From NCBI GenBank assembly GCA_013416455.1, contig JACCES010000002.1:366564-430563 (forward strand): a stretch of 64,000 bases of DNA, read 5' to 3'. Both the position numbers and the translations under genes were made by a program. The notes under the pieces were generated by a model. It was not told the DNA's origin. It ran no database searches and saw only the letters and a program-made list of their open reading frames with translations. Shown piece after piece: positions 16,167-25,178 of the stretch. This DNA comes from Alcaligenaceae bacterium. Lineage in GTDB: Bacteria > Pseudomonadota > Gammaproteobacteria > Burkholderiales > Burkholderiaceae_B. How positions within the stretch are numbered: position 1 is the first letter of the stretch; the number at the start of each line of letters is the position of its first letter.

Positions 16167-17572
16167 GCGGGGCTGATTCCGCGCGTCGCCGCATCAGGCT
16201 GGTCAGCCTGCACGAAATGCTGTCCCTGGATCCCAATACCCGTCTTTCGGATTCCAGCGCCGCCACGCCGGTGCTGAAGCTGGTATGCCCCAATCTGGTC
16301 AGGCTGGATCACGATATGCGCATTCAGCCTGAACTGGCCCGGGCATGGGCCGTCTCCGATGATCAGCGGGTCTACCGTTTCACCCTGCGCCAAGCGCTGA
16401 AATGCCATGACGGCAGTACTCTGGACGCGGGAGTCATTGCCTGGAATTTCGATCGGATCTTCGATTCCCGGTCGGGTTCGGTGCTGGCCGGCGACCTTGG
16501 AACCATACAGACGGTGCGGGCTTGCGGGGATGCCGTGGTGGAGTTCGAGCTCAGCCGGCCATGGCCCGCTTTTCTGCATCATCTGGCGGGCCGCTGCCAT
16601 TTGGTCGCCGACACGGCGATGCAGCCTGTCGGGGCCGGGGCCTTCCGCCTGACGGAGTGGGTGCGGGGCAGCCATCTGCGTCTGGAACGCTTCGAGCATT
16701 ACTGGGACGCGGCGAACATCCATGTCGATGAGGTCGTGGTGACGTGGGCGCCCGATGGGGATGAACGCATCCGCCTGATCGAGAGCGGAGCCTACGACAT
16801 CATGGAATCCGTTCCCGCCTATGCCTCGTCCCGTTTGCAGGCCCAGGGGCATATCGCAGTGTCGCATGCGCAATCCACCACACGCCTGACGCTGGCGATG
16901 AACTGCCGCCGGCCGCCGTTCGATGACCCCGGGCGCCGCCGGGAAGTGGCCGCGGCGCTGGATCGCCGCCAATTGGCGGAACGATACGCGGGCCCCTATG
17001 GGCGGGCCACCGATGCGGTGTGGGGCGACCCGTTACGGGCGCTGCCGGCGAGCCCGGCTGTTCAGCCGGCCCCGGAAGGCACCGGGGATGCCGGGCCCGT
17101 GGCCACAGTGCAGGGGGTCATGACCCGGGTGTCGCCCATACCCGCCGTGGCCGGCGATGTCGGCGCCATGCTGCGGCGTATCGGCCTGGAGCTGGACGTG
17201 CGCGCGTATGATGACCCGCCGTGGTGGCCGATGATCTATGCGGACACCGACTGGCAGGTCGCCTTCCAGAGCATGGGTACGCGGGCGCATCCCGATATTC
17301 TGTTTTCGCGGGAATTCTGTACGGAAGGGGCTTTCAACAGTACGGGCTACAGCAACCCGGAACTGGACAGCCTGGTGGCGGAGGCGCGGCATACGCTTGA
17401 GCCCGGGCTTCGGGATCAGCTGTATGCGGCGGCGCAAAGCATCCTGGTCCGCGAGATGCCCGTGATCGTTCTGTATGGTTCCGATACCCTGGCGGGCGCA
17501 CGGCCGGCCGTGAAAGGCTTCCGGGCCCACCCGCTGGGCTACTGGGATCTGGCCGGGGTGAGTGTGGAATGA
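16163..17572 (+). CDS. SBP_bac_5-type (DppA/OppA fold) protein without a signal peptide
   Basis: A 469-residue protein resembling the oligopeptide/nickel-binding class of ABC receptors. Features include VCPNLVRLDHDMRIQPELARAWAVSDDQRVYRFTLRQALKCHDG at about 42-85, a later SNPELDSLVAEAR and a DLAGVSVE end. It starts MSGADSARRRIRLVSLHEML with no hydrophobic signal, so it should remain in the cytoplasm. It is somewhat shorter than secreted members, and no ABC permease or ATPase genes are adjacent. Translational coupling to allA (ATGA) supports this start. A cytoplasmic sensor or ligand-binding role is one possibility. Confidence 0.8.
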   Translation: MSGADSARRRIRLVSLHEMLSLDPNTRLSDSSAATPVLKLVCPNLVRLDHDMRIQPELARAWAVSDDQRVYRFTLRQALKCHDGSTLDAGVIAWNFDRIFDSRSGSVLAGDLGTIQTVRACGDAVVEFELSRPWPAFLHHLAGRCHLVADTAMQPVGAGAFRLTEWVRGSHLRLERFEHYWDAANIHVDEVVVTWAPDGDERIRLIESGAYDIMESVPAYASSRLQAQGHIAVSHAQSTTRLTLAMNCRRPPFDDPGRRREVAAALDRRQLAERYAGPYGRATDAVWGDPLRALPASPAVQPAPEGTGDAGPVATVQGVMTRVSPIPAVAGDVGAMLRRIGLELDVRAYDDPPWWPMIYADTDWQVAFQSMGTRAHPDILFSREFCTEGAFNSTGYSNPELDSLVAEARHTLEPGLRDQLYAAAQSILVREMPVIVLYGSDTLAGARPAVKGFRAHPLGYWDLAGVSVE

Positions 17573-17600
17573 GTGCATGCCGCCGAACAAGGACATGATG

Positions 17601-18497
17601 ATGAATCAACGAGATTTCGTGGGATACGCCGGGCAGCCGCCGGACCCGCAATGGCCGGGCAATGCCCGTCTGGCCCTGAACATCGTGCTGAACTATGAAG
17701 AAGGTTCCGAGGCCTCCTATCCCGATGGCGACGGGCAATCGGAGCTGGGGCTTACCGAGGTCGGCGCCAGCGGATTCACGGGGCGGGACCTGGCCGCGGA
17801 ATCCATGTTCGAATACGGCAGCCGGGTCGGGGTCTGGCGTCTCATGCGCCTGTTGCGCGATCGCAATCTGCCCGCCACGGTATTCGCCTGCGCTCTGGCG
17901 CTGGAGCGCAATCCCGCGGTGGCGCGGGCCATCCGCGAGGCGGGCTACGATGTGTGCAGCCATGGCTGGCGCTGGACCCGCCCCCAGGGCCTGTCCGAGG
18001 AGCAAGAGGCCCGGGATATCGCGCGCGCCGTGCAGTCCCTGGAGAAAAGCCTGGGCGAGCGGCCGGCGGGCTGGTACTGCCGCTACGCCCCCACCCCCAA
18101 TACGCGCAAGCTGCTGATCCGGCACGGCGGCTTTCTTTATGATTCCGACAGCTATGCGGACGAACTGCCCTACTGGGTGCCGACGGAGGGCGGCGGGCAC
18201 CATCTGGTGATTCCCTATACCCAGGCTCACAACGATGGGAAATTCGTGCGCAGCGGCATTGCCACCGCCGATGATTTCTTCGCCTTCCTGCGCGATTCCT
18301 TCGATATGCTCTATGAAGAGGGCAGGGAACAGCCGCGCATGATGTCGGTGGGCTTGCACATGCGATTGGCGGGACACCCGGGCAGGGCCGTCGGCTTTGC
18401 CCGTTTCCTGGATTACGTGCTCGGACACGACGAGGTATGGGTGTGCCGGCGCATCGATATCGCCCGCCACTGGCACCGGCTGCACCATCCCGCATAA
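17601..18497 (+). CDS. PuuE-type polysaccharide-deacetylase-fold hydrolase (allantoinase-like)
   Basis: A 298-residue enzyme of the NodB/polysaccharide deacetylase superfamily, closest in pattern to metal-independent allantoinase PuuE. It has NQRDFVGYAGQPPDPQWPG, LNIVLNYEEGSE, MFEYGSRVGVWRL, ERNPAVARAIREAGYDVCSHGWRW, GFLYDSDSYADELPYWV and a terminal HDEVWVCRRIDIARHW. PuuE enzymes hydrolyse allantoin to allantoate. Starts at 17595, 17598 and 17601 are all possible; AAGGA at 17589-17593 best fits 17601. It lies in the ureide cassette between the SBP-like protein and an amidase. Confidence 0.87.
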   Translation: MNQRDFVGYAGQPPDPQWPGNARLALNIVLNYEEGSEASYPDGDGQSELGLTEVGASGFTGRDLAAESMFEYGSRVGVWRLMRLLRDRNLPATVFACALALERNPAVARAIREAGYDVCSHGWRWTRPQGLSEEQEARDIARAVQSLEKSLGERPAGWYCRYAPTPNTRKLLIRHGGFLYDSDSYADELPYWVPTEGGGHHLVIPYTQAHNDGKFVRSGIATADDFFAFLRDSFDMLYEEGREQPRMMSVGLHMRLAGHPGRAVGFARFLDYVLGHDEVWVCRRIDIARHWHRLHHPA

Positions 18498-18507
18498 AGG
18501 GGGCCGC

Positions 18508-19812
18508 GTGAAGCCGGAATTCCTTACGGCGACGCAGGCGCTTGCGTTGCTGCGCTCGGGCGGCCTGACCAGCGAGCGGCTGGTGTCGGCCTGCCTCGAC
18601 CGGATCGCGGAAAAAGAGCCGGAACTGGGCACATGGGTGGAAATCAATGCCGGGCAGGCCCTGGAACAGGCCCGGGCCTGTGACCGGCAGGCGCCCGGAA
18701 GACCGCTGCACGGGCTTCCCATCGGCGTGAAGGATGTCCTGGAAACCACGGGTTTTCCCACGCGCTGCCAGTCGCCCATTTATGCGGGCGCGCAGCCTTC
18801 CATCGATGCCTACTGTGTGGCCGCCGCGCGCCGCGCCGGCGCCATTGTTCTGGGGAAAACCACCACTTCCGAATTCGCCTATGTGACGCCTCCCGCTACT
18901 CGCAATCCCCATCATCCTGGCCACAGTCCGGGCGGATCGTCGAGCGGGTCGGCGGCGGCGGTCGCCGCGCACATGGTGCCGCTGTCCCTCAGCACACAGA
19001 CGGGGGGATCCACCATCCGCCCGGCGGCTTATTGCGGCATCGTGGGCTTCAAGCCCAGCTTCGGGCTGATCAACCGGGCCGGCCTGAAATCCGTGGCGGA
19101 ATCCCTGGACACCATCGGAGTGATGGCGCGCTCAGTGGATGATGCCGCCCTGCTGGCTGGTGTGATGGCCTACCGTCCTTTGCATTGTGCGCCGTCGCCC
19201 CCGCGCGGGCGCTACCGTATCGCGGTCTGCCCGGACTATCTTCAGCCGTGGGCGCAGCAGGATGCCCGGGAACACATGGCGGAAGTTGCCCATCGTCTGG
19301 AAGCCGCGGGCGCCGAACTGGTTCCGGTCGCCCTGCCCGGGATATTCGGGCAACTGGTCCATGATCAGGTACTGATCATGGAATATGAGGCCGCGCGTGC
19401 CTTGTTGGCGGAACAGCGGGAGCATGGCGATCTGCTCAGCCCGGGTCTGCGGGAACGCCTGGAACGGGGGTGGCGGCACACCTGGGACGAGTATCGGCGG
19501 GCACAGGCCCGGGCGGCCGCCTGCCGCGGCCAATGGCCTTCTCTGCTGGCGGGGGCCGATGCCTTCATGACCTATAGCGCTTGCGGCCAGGCGCCGCCGG
19601 TGTCGCCGGACCACGCGGGGGATTCGATCATGAATCGCGCCTGGACATTGCTGGGCGTTCCATGCATCACCTTGCCGACCGGCATCGGAGACCAGGGGCT
19701 GCCGCTGGGAATCCAGCTGGTGGGCGAGGCCGGAGGGGATGATGCCCTGCTTGGGGCGGCCCGGTGGGTGGCCGGGCAAAGCCTGTCAACAGACCCTAAG
19801 CGGCGGGAATGA
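18508..19812 (+). CDS. Amidase-signature family hydrolase
   Basis: A 434-residue amidase. The Ser-cisSer-Lys triad is visible: K75 in PIGVKDVLET, cis-Ser S144 in PGGSSSGSAA and nucleophile S168 in TQTGGSTIRPAA. The 93-residue Lys-to-Ser spacing matches malonamidase E2. The start is GTG after AAAGGGGG, 10 bp after the deacetylase gene. Amidase-signature enzymes hydrolyse a wide range of amides, ureides and carbamates (for example allophanate hydrolase), so a role in opening a ureide or removing ammonia is reasonable here. The 3' end overlaps the convergent GST gene by 17 bp. Confidence 0.9.
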   Translation: MKPEFLTATQALALLRSGGLTSERLVSACLDRIAEKEPELGTWVEINAGQALEQARACDRQAPGRPLHGLPIGVKDVLETTGFPTRCQSPIYAGAQPSIDAYCVAAARRAGAIVLGKTTTSEFAYVTPPATRNPHHPGHSPGGSSSGSAAAVAAHMVPLSLSTQTGGSTIRPAAYCGIVGFKPSFGLINRAGLKSVAESLDTIGVMARSVDDAALLAGVMAYRPLHCAPSPPRGRYRIAVCPDYLQPWAQQDAREHMAEVAHRLEAAGAELVPVALPGIFGQLVHDQVLIMEYEAARALLAEQREHGDLLSPGLRERLERGWRHTWDEYRRAQARAAACRGQWPSLLAGADAFMTYSACGQAPPVSPDHAGDSIMNRAWTLLGVPCITLPTGIGDQGLPLGIQLVGEAGGDDALLGAARWVAGQSLSTDPKRRE

Positions 19813-20497
19813 GCAGGCCCTTTTCCACCGCCTTCCGTGCCACAAAGGCGTCAAGCGCCCGGGTGACGTGTGGAAAATCGCCGATGCCCACCAGGTCGGA
19901 TGCTTCATAGAAGCCGATCAGGTTGCGCACCCAGGGAAACGTGGCGATATCGGCGATGGTGTAGTCATCGCCCATGACCCATTGCCGGCCGGCGAGACGC
20001 TGGTTCAGTACGCCCAGTAAGCGCTTCGATTCCGCCACATAGCGGTCGCGCGGACGCTTGTCTTCGTAGTCTTTGCCGGCGAATTTATGGAAGAAACCCA
20101 ACTGGCCGAACATGGGGCCGACTCCGCCCATCTGGAACATCAGCCACTGAATGGTTTCATAGCGCCGTGCCGGATCCCGCGGAAGGAGCCGCCCGGTCTT
20201 GTCGGCCAGATAGATCAGTATCGCGCCGGATTCGAACAGGCCCAAGGGCCTGCCGCCAGGGCCGTCCGGGTCGATGATGGCCGGGATCTTGTTGTTCGGA
20301 TTCAGCGACAGGAATTCCGGCGTGATCTGATCGTTGGCGCTGAAGTCGATGAGATGGGGTTCATAGGGCAGCCCTGTTTCTTCGAGCATGATCGAGGCTT
20401 TGACCCCATTCGGGGTCGGCCGGGAATACAGCTGGATGCGGTCGGCGTGTCGTGCCGGCCATTTCCGGGTAATGGGAAAGGCGGAAAGGTCAGTCAC
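19796..20497 (-). CDS. Glutathione S-transferase, YfcG/YghU (Nu-class) type
   Basis: A 233-residue GST. The thioredoxin-like N domain begins at IQLYSRPTPNGVK. The TPNG motif is typical of Nu-class disulfide-bond reductases, with NNKIPAIIDPDG and LFESGAILIYLADKTG forming the glutathione site. The helical C domain contains QWLMFQMGGVGPMFGQ and the N-capping D-x-x-T-I-A-D element (GDDYTIADIATFPW). A GTG start at 20497 is chosen because CAAAGGA lies 6 bases upstream; a longer in-frame form from 20566 has no comparable site. It probably detoxifies or processes disulfides or peroxides. It is convergent with the amidase gene. Confidence 0.88.
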   Translation of the reverse strand: MTDLSAFPITRKWPARHADRIQLYSRPTPNGVKASIMLEETGLPYEPHLIDFSANDQITPEFLSLNPNNKIPAIIDPDGPGGRPLGLFESGAILIYLADKTGRLLPRDPARRYETIQWLMFQMGGVGPMFGQLGFFHKFAGKDYEDKRPRDRYVAESKRLLGVLNQRLAGRQWVMGDDYTIADIATFPWVRNLIGFYEASDLVGIGDFPHVTRALDAFVARKAVEKGLLIPAA

Positions 20498-20616
20498 TTC
20501 ATATCCTTTGAGTGGTTGATGGGCTGTGTCTGCGTCGATTCTATGTTGCCGCCGTAAAGGGTTCAATTGAATGCCGTCTTCATATGAGCGGATGTATCCT
20601 GTATTGTTCTCTTTTG

Positions 20617-20770
20617 TTCGTACATTATTCTTAATATACGTACTTATTGAAGACGGGCCAGCGCAATGGGGAGAGCCTCCCGTTGCCGGGTTATAACATG
20701 GGGGGTGTTTAGGGGATTACCCATAAGTCCGTACATTTTGCTTTACTAAAAACGGCAATGTTCGTACATT
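20617..20770. promoter_or_regulatory. Three direct TYCGTACATT repeats upstream of aldehyde dehydrogenase
   Basis: The decamer TTCGTACATT occurs at 20617-20626 and 20761-20770, and TCCGTACATT at 20728-20737. An inverted relative, ATACGTACTT, lies at 20636-20645 and makes an imperfect dyad with the first copy. The two downstream copies are 33 bp apart, three helical turns. The region is AT-rich and lies between divergent GST and aldehyde dehydrogenase genes, so these are likely regulator-binding sites. The last copy overlaps an alternative upstream start (20758), supporting 20806 as the real one. Confidence 0.5.
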
Positions 20771-20805
20771 CAATGCTTGGCAATCTGTGGAAGGACGGCA
20801 AGGCA

Positions 20806-22236
20806 ATGAATCAGTGGAATCACTACATCAATGGTGCCCCGGCCAAGCCGGCCAGTGGTGCCTATCTGTCGGAATTCGACCCCCGCACCGGTCAGGAATC
20901 CCTGACGATCGCGCGGGGGAATGCCGACGATGTCAACGCAGCGGTGGCCGCCGCGCAGCAGGCATGGCCCGAATGGCGGGACCGTCGTCCGATCGAGCGC
21001 GGGCGCATCCTGATGCGGATCGCGCACAAGATCCGCGAACACAGTGCCGAGCTGATCCGCATCGATCAAAGCGAAACCGGCCGGACGGCCGCCGCATCCG
21101 GGGCCGACGTCGAGACGGCGGCACTCTATTTCGAGTTCTATGCGGGTCTGGTGAATGTCGGACACGGCAGCGTCATCGATCTGGGTTCCGGCTATCACTC
21201 CTACACCCGTCACGAGTCGTTCGGCGCCGTTGCGATCATCCTGCCGTGGAATGCGCCGCTGAATCAGGCCGGCCGGGGCATCGGCCCGGCGCTGGCGACA
21301 GGCAATACGGTGGTGGCCAAGCCGTCCGAATTCACTTCGGTCACGACGCTGGAAGTGGCGCGCATCGCGGTCGAGGAATGCGGCCTGCCTCCCGGCGTGC
21401 TGAATGTGGTGACCGGCCTGGGCGCGGAAGTGGGCACTGCGCTGGTCGAGCACGAGACCATACGCAAGGTCTCGTTCACGGGTTCGGTGCGTACGGGCCA
21501 GGCCATTGGCCGGATCGCCGCGGACCGCATCATTCCCGTGGGGCTGGAACTGGGCGGTAAATCGCCCAATATCATCTTTGCCGATGCGGACCTCGATCAG
21601 GCCGTTCCAGGGGCCATGAAAGCATTCCTGTTCAATGCCGGCCAGGTATGTTCATCCGGTTCGCGCTGCCTGGTGCAGCGTTCCATTCACGATGAGTTCG
21701 TGCAACGCCTGCGGCAGGCGCTTGAAACCGTACAGGTCGGCAGCGGCGACGGCGCCATCGTCGGCCCGATCATCACCCGCGCGCAATTCGAAAAAGTGCA
21801 GTCCTATTGCAGCCTTCTCGAAGCGCAGGGCGCTACCGCCCATGTCGGCGGGGTACTGCAGGAAGATGCCGCAAAAGCCGGCTGGTACGTGCGGCCCATC
21901 GTGGTGACGGGTGTCAACAACGATATGCAGATCGCCCGCGAGGAGATTTTCGGCCCGGTGCTGTCGGTCATTCCCTTCGATGACGAAGCCGAGGCGATAC
22001 GTATCGCCAATGATACGGAATACGGGCTGGTTGCGGGGGTCTGGACCACGAACCTGTCCCGGGCTCATCGAATGGCGGCCCGGCTGGAGGCTGGCCAAGT
22101 CTTCATCAACGAATATTACGCGGGCGGTGTCGAAACCCCTTTCGGGGGATACAAACAGAGCGGGTATGGCCGTGAAAAGGGTCTGGAAGCGCTGTCGCAC
22201 TATACGCAGGTGAAGTGTGTGACGGTCAAGCTCTAG
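20806..22236 (+). CDS. NAD(P)-dependent aldehyde dehydrogenase
   Basis: A 476-residue ALDH superfamily enzyme. Key elements are ILPWNAPLNQAGRGIGPALA with the oxyanion asparagine, VVAKPSEFT, FTGSVRTGQAIG, the general base glutamate in VGLELGGKSPNI, the nucleophile cysteine in NAGQVCSSGSRC, EEIFGPVLSV and a C-terminal PFGGYKQSGYGRE. The ATG at 20806 is preferred over 20758 because the latter would place a putative operator inside the gene. It oxidises an aldehyde to the acid, possibly that released by the ThDP enzyme encoded 1.2 kb downstream. Confidence 0.92.
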   Translation: MNQWNHYINGAPAKPASGAYLSEFDPRTGQESLTIARGNADDVNAAVAAAQQAWPEWRDRRPIERGRILMRIAHKIREHSAELIRIDQSETGRTAAASGADVETAALYFEFYAGLVNVGHGSVIDLGSGYHSYTRHESFGAVAIILPWNAPLNQAGRGIGPALATGNTVVAKPSEFTSVTTLEVARIAVEECGLPPGVLNVVTGLGAEVGTALVEHETIRKVSFTGSVRTGQAIGRIAADRIIPVGLELGGKSPNIIFADADLDQAVPGAMKAFLFNAGQVCSSGSRCLVQRSIHDEFVQRLRQALETVQVGSGDGAIVGPIITRAQFEKVQSYCSLLEAQGATAHVGGVLQEDAAKAGWYVRPIVVTGVNNDMQIAREEIFGPVLSVIPFDDEAEAIRIANDTEYGLVAGVWTTNLSRAHRMAARLEAGQVFINEYYAGGVETPFGGYKQSGYGREKGLEALSHYTQVKCVTVKL

Positions 22237-22484
22237 CAACGGTTTTCCATTTGGCGTATCGAGGCACCGAGGACAAGGTGCCATTCATCGGCCCGCAAGT
22301 TCTGCTCGTGGGGCGGGGCGTTTCTTGCCGCCGATTTCCAGCCATGTCGTCAAACCCCGCTGGCATATACCAAGCGTTCAAGCGGGGCCATATCAATGAG
22401 GCGCCACAGGCGCCCCGCATTGTGGCGAAGCAGCACGGGCGGGCAGGCCGGCGTCATTCACCACATGCATCACAGGAGACAACC

Positions 22485-23447
22485 ATGATGAAGAGACTCA
22501 TACTGGCCGGCGCAGCTTGTCTGACGCTGTCGGCACCCCTTGCCGCGGCGGAGGATTTCCCGCGGGCGGCCTTGCATATGGTCGTACCCTTCTCGGCCGG
22601 CGGAACCACGGATGTCGCCGCGCGCGTGATCGCCAAAGGTCTTTCCGAAGAGATCGGGCAAGCCGTCGTGGTGGAAAACAGACCGGGCGCCGGTACAAAA
22701 ATCGGGTCCAACTATGTGGCGCAGTCCAGGCCCGATGGCTACACGCTGCTGCTTCATACGATCGCCCTGGCGGTCAGCCCTTTTCTGAACAACGAGCCCG
22801 ACTACGACTATAGAAAGGAATTCGATCCTGTCGCCCGGGTGTACGTGAGCCCGGTATTCCTGACTCTCAGCCCGACGGTGCCCGCTTCGAATATCAAGGA
22901 ATTCGTTGATTACCTCAAGGAAAACGAGCAGACGCCATATGGTACGGCGGGCATCGGCAGTGCCATGCACATCGCGGTGGAGCTGTTGCGCGAACGGACC
23001 GGAACCGATCTCCTGCACGTGCCCTATAAAGGGGAAAGTGAAGTATTGACCAATCTCGTGAGCGGGGAGGTCAAGTTCGCCTTTACCGGCGCCTCGGCGT
23101 CGTTGGGTTTCATCGAGTCGGGAAAACTGAAAAGCCTGGGCTATGCGGGGGAGCAGCGCTCGCCATTGGCCCCTGAGCTGCCCACGATTTCAGAGGCGGG
23201 TCTGGACGGCTTTGTCGCCCAGACCTGGGGGGTGGTGCTGGCTCCGGTCGGTACGCCACAACCCGTGGTGGAAAAAATAAACCAGGCATTGAACAAAGCA
23301 TTGTCCAGGCCGGATCTGAGGGAAAAACTGATCCAGCTCGGCTATGAGTCCATTGTTGATTCAACGCCCGCCGGCACCGATGAATACATCATCGAAGAAA
23401 CAAAAAAATATAGCGGCGTCATGAAAAACTCGATGCCTAAAAACTGA
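22485..23447 (+). CDS. Bug-family TTT substrate-binding protein
   Basis: A 320-residue secreted receptor. The signal peptide MMKRLILAGAACLTLSAPLA ends near AAAED. Family blocks are LHMVVPFSAGGTTDVAAR, VVENRPGAGTKIG, RPDGYTLLLH, LHVPYKGESEVL and LPTISEAGLDGFV. CAGGAGA precedes the ATG. It follows aldehyde dehydrogenase after 248 bp and precedes the ThDP enzyme by 25 bp, so it is probably part of the same catabolic cassette. No TctA/TctB partners are nearby. The C-terminal end (EETKKYSGVMKNSMPKN) is lysine-rich compared with the other receptors here. Confidence 0.91.
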   Translation: MMKRLILAGAACLTLSAPLAAAEDFPRAALHMVVPFSAGGTTDVAARVIAKGLSEEIGQAVVVENRPGAGTKIGSNYVAQSRPDGYTLLLHTIALAVSPFLNNEPDYDYRKEFDPVARVYVSPVFLTLSPTVPASNIKEFVDYLKENEQTPYGTAGIGSAMHIAVELLRERTGTDLLHVPYKGESEVLTNLVSGEVKFAFTGASASLGFIESGKLKSLGYAGEQRSPLAPELPTISEAGLDGFVAQTWGVVLAPVGTPQPVVEKINQALNKALSRPDLREKLIQLGYESIVDSTPAGTDEYIIEETKKYSGVMKNSMPKN

Positions 23448-23472
23448 TTGCCCGTTCGTGGAGCAGGGGGAA

Positions 23473-25125
23473 ATGATGCCTGATGCTGGAAAATTCATTG
23501 TTCAGTTCCTGGAAAACAGTGGCATAGACCGTGTGTATTGCGTGCCGGGCGAAAGTTTTCTGCCCGTTCTGGACGCCCTGGTCGACAGCAAGATCGAAAC
23601 TCTGACGACGCGCCACGAAAGCGCCGCCGGTTTCATGGCGGTGGCCGACGGGAGACTGACCGGCAGGCCCGGCGTCGCCATGGTCAGCCGCGGGCCGGGG
23701 GTCACGAACGCGTCCATCGCCGTTCATACCGCTCAACAGGATGGGCTTCCCATGCTGCTGTTCGTGGGGCAGGTCGAACGCCGGAACCTGCGGCGCGATG
23801 GTTTCCAGGAAATCGACTATGGCAAGATGTTCGCGGACATCGCCAAGCTGACGGTCGAGGTGCGCGACCCTGACGATCTTCCCCAGATATTGTCGCGGGC
23901 ATTCTTCACCGCTGTGTCGGGCACCCCTGGGCCTGTGGTCATTGCGTTGCCGGAAGATCTGCTGGCTCTTCCGGTGACGACGGCGGAAGCTGTGCCGTCG
24001 GACATGCCTTTGTATACCCTTCCCGCCAGCGGCCCATCCTTGAGCGCCGTCAGCCAGGCGGCGCGGCTGCTGTCCCGGGCAAGCCGTCCACTGATCATCG
24101 CCGGCATGGAATTCGCCCGTGAGGGCGGGCGTGAATTGCTGATGAGGTTCGCGGAGAAATTTTCCGTGCCCGTCGCGGTCAGTTTCCGGCGGCACGATCT
24201 GTTCCCCAACCGGCATCCTTTATATGCCGGGGATCTTGGAATTGCCAACCCCCCGGCGCAGCTGGATCTTTTTGGTAGCGCGGATCTCGTCCTGGCTCTC
24301 GGCACCCGGCTTGGCGACTTGACCACGCACGGTTATACCTTCCCGCTGTCTCCTTGGCCCAGGCAGCCTCTGGTGCATGTATACGATGACGCCTCGCTGG
24401 TCGGCCGTCATTTCAACCCGGTCGTGGGCGCGGCCTGCAAGGCCCCCGACTTTCTGGCAATGCTGCTGCGGGAAGATTGCGGCCCCGCGGATGGCGCGCG
24501 CGCCGACTGGGCCCGCAGCCTGCATGAACAGACCTGCCGCCAGAATGCCTGGACGCCGTCACGGCAGCCGGACGGCGTTGTGTTCCGCAATGTCGTGCAT
24601 GAATTGTCCAGCCAGCTTGGTCCGGACACCAGCATCGTGCCGGATGCGGGGATTTCGGCGGCGCTCGTCTATCGTTTCTTCCCCTTTTCCGGAGCGCAGC
24701 GGCTGTACGCAACCATGGCGGGTGTCATGGGCTTCGGGATTCCCGGCGCGATTGCGGTGGCGATGCGCGAACCGCGGCGCACCGTCGTGTGTCTGGTGGG
24801 GGATGGCGGCTTCATGATGACCGGCAACGATCTGGCCATCGCGGTAGAAAAAAAGCTGCCGGTCCGTGTCTTCCTGGCCAACAACCGCAACCTGGGAACC
24901 ATTCATTTTCACCAGGAAAAGCTCTACCCGGGGCGCTCTCGCGCCAGCGCCTTGCCCGGCCCCGACTTCACCCGCCTGGTCCGGGCATTCGGTTGCACTG
25001 CATTGACGCTGGATTCCGAGGAAGACATTGCCAAGGTCGTTGCTGAAGCGCTGGCCGTGTCCGGGCCGGTCGTCGTCGATGTGCGCACCAGCCTGCGGGC
25101 TCTCACCGCGCCGGCGGGCACGTAG
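23473..25125 (+). CDS. Thiamine-diphosphate-dependent enzyme (acetolactate synthase/benzoylformate decarboxylase-like)
   Basis: A 550-residue ThDP enzyme with the three usual domains. The activating glutamate is E49 in TTRHESAAGFMA. The central domain starts around SAVSQAARLL, and the ThDP/Mg motif runs from GDGGFMMTGNDL (about 443) to FLANNRNLGT. It resembles the acetolactate synthase large subunit group, but there is no small-subunit gene and the surroundings are catabolic. A 2-oxo-acid decarboxylase or carboligase is therefore more likely than a biosynthetic role. It lies between two Bug receptors and downstream of an aldehyde dehydrogenase, which could consume its aldehyde product. Confidence 0.87.
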   Translation: MMPDAGKFIVQFLENSGIDRVYCVPGESFLPVLDALVDSKIETLTTRHESAAGFMAVADGRLTGRPGVAMVSRGPGVTNASIAVHTAQQDGLPMLLFVGQVERRNLRRDGFQEIDYGKMFADIAKLTVEVRDPDDLPQILSRAFFTAVSGTPGPVVIALPEDLLALPVTTAEAVPSDMPLYTLPASGPSLSAVSQAARLLSRASRPLIIAGMEFAREGGRELLMRFAEKFSVPVAVSFRRHDLFPNRHPLYAGDLGIANPPAQLDLFGSADLVLALGTRLGDLTTHGYTFPLSPWPRQPLVHVYDDASLVGRHFNPVVGAACKAPDFLAMLLREDCGPADGARADWARSLHEQTCRQNAWTPSRQPDGVVFRNVVHELSSQLGPDTSIVPDAGISAALVYRFFPFSGAQRLYATMAGVMGFGIPGAIAVAMREPRRTVVCLVGDGGFMMTGNDLAIAVEKKLPVRVFLANNRNLGTIHFHQEKLYPGRSRASALPGPDFTRLVRAFGCTALTLDSEEDIAKVVAEALAVSGPVVVDVRTSLRALTAPAGT

Positions 25126-25178
25126 AACCGGCCTCCGATCCTCGCCACCCCCACTACATAAAATCAAAGGAGACAAGC

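Noticed and set aside
16163..17572. The SBP-like gene as part of a peptide ABC importer
   Set aside because: No permease or ATPase genes of that class are nearby and the protein has no export signal.
22237..22484. A possible small gene or riboswitch between aldehyde dehydrogenase and the Bug gene
   Set aside because: There is only a short GGCGCC-ACA-GGCGCC hairpin and no known aptamer pattern or credible frame.
5266..25125. A mandelate pathway (hydroxy-acid dehydrogenase, ThDP decarboxylase and aldehyde dehydrogenase)
   Set aside because: The three enzymes are 15 kb apart in different cassettes with different regulators, so a shared pathway cannot be supported.
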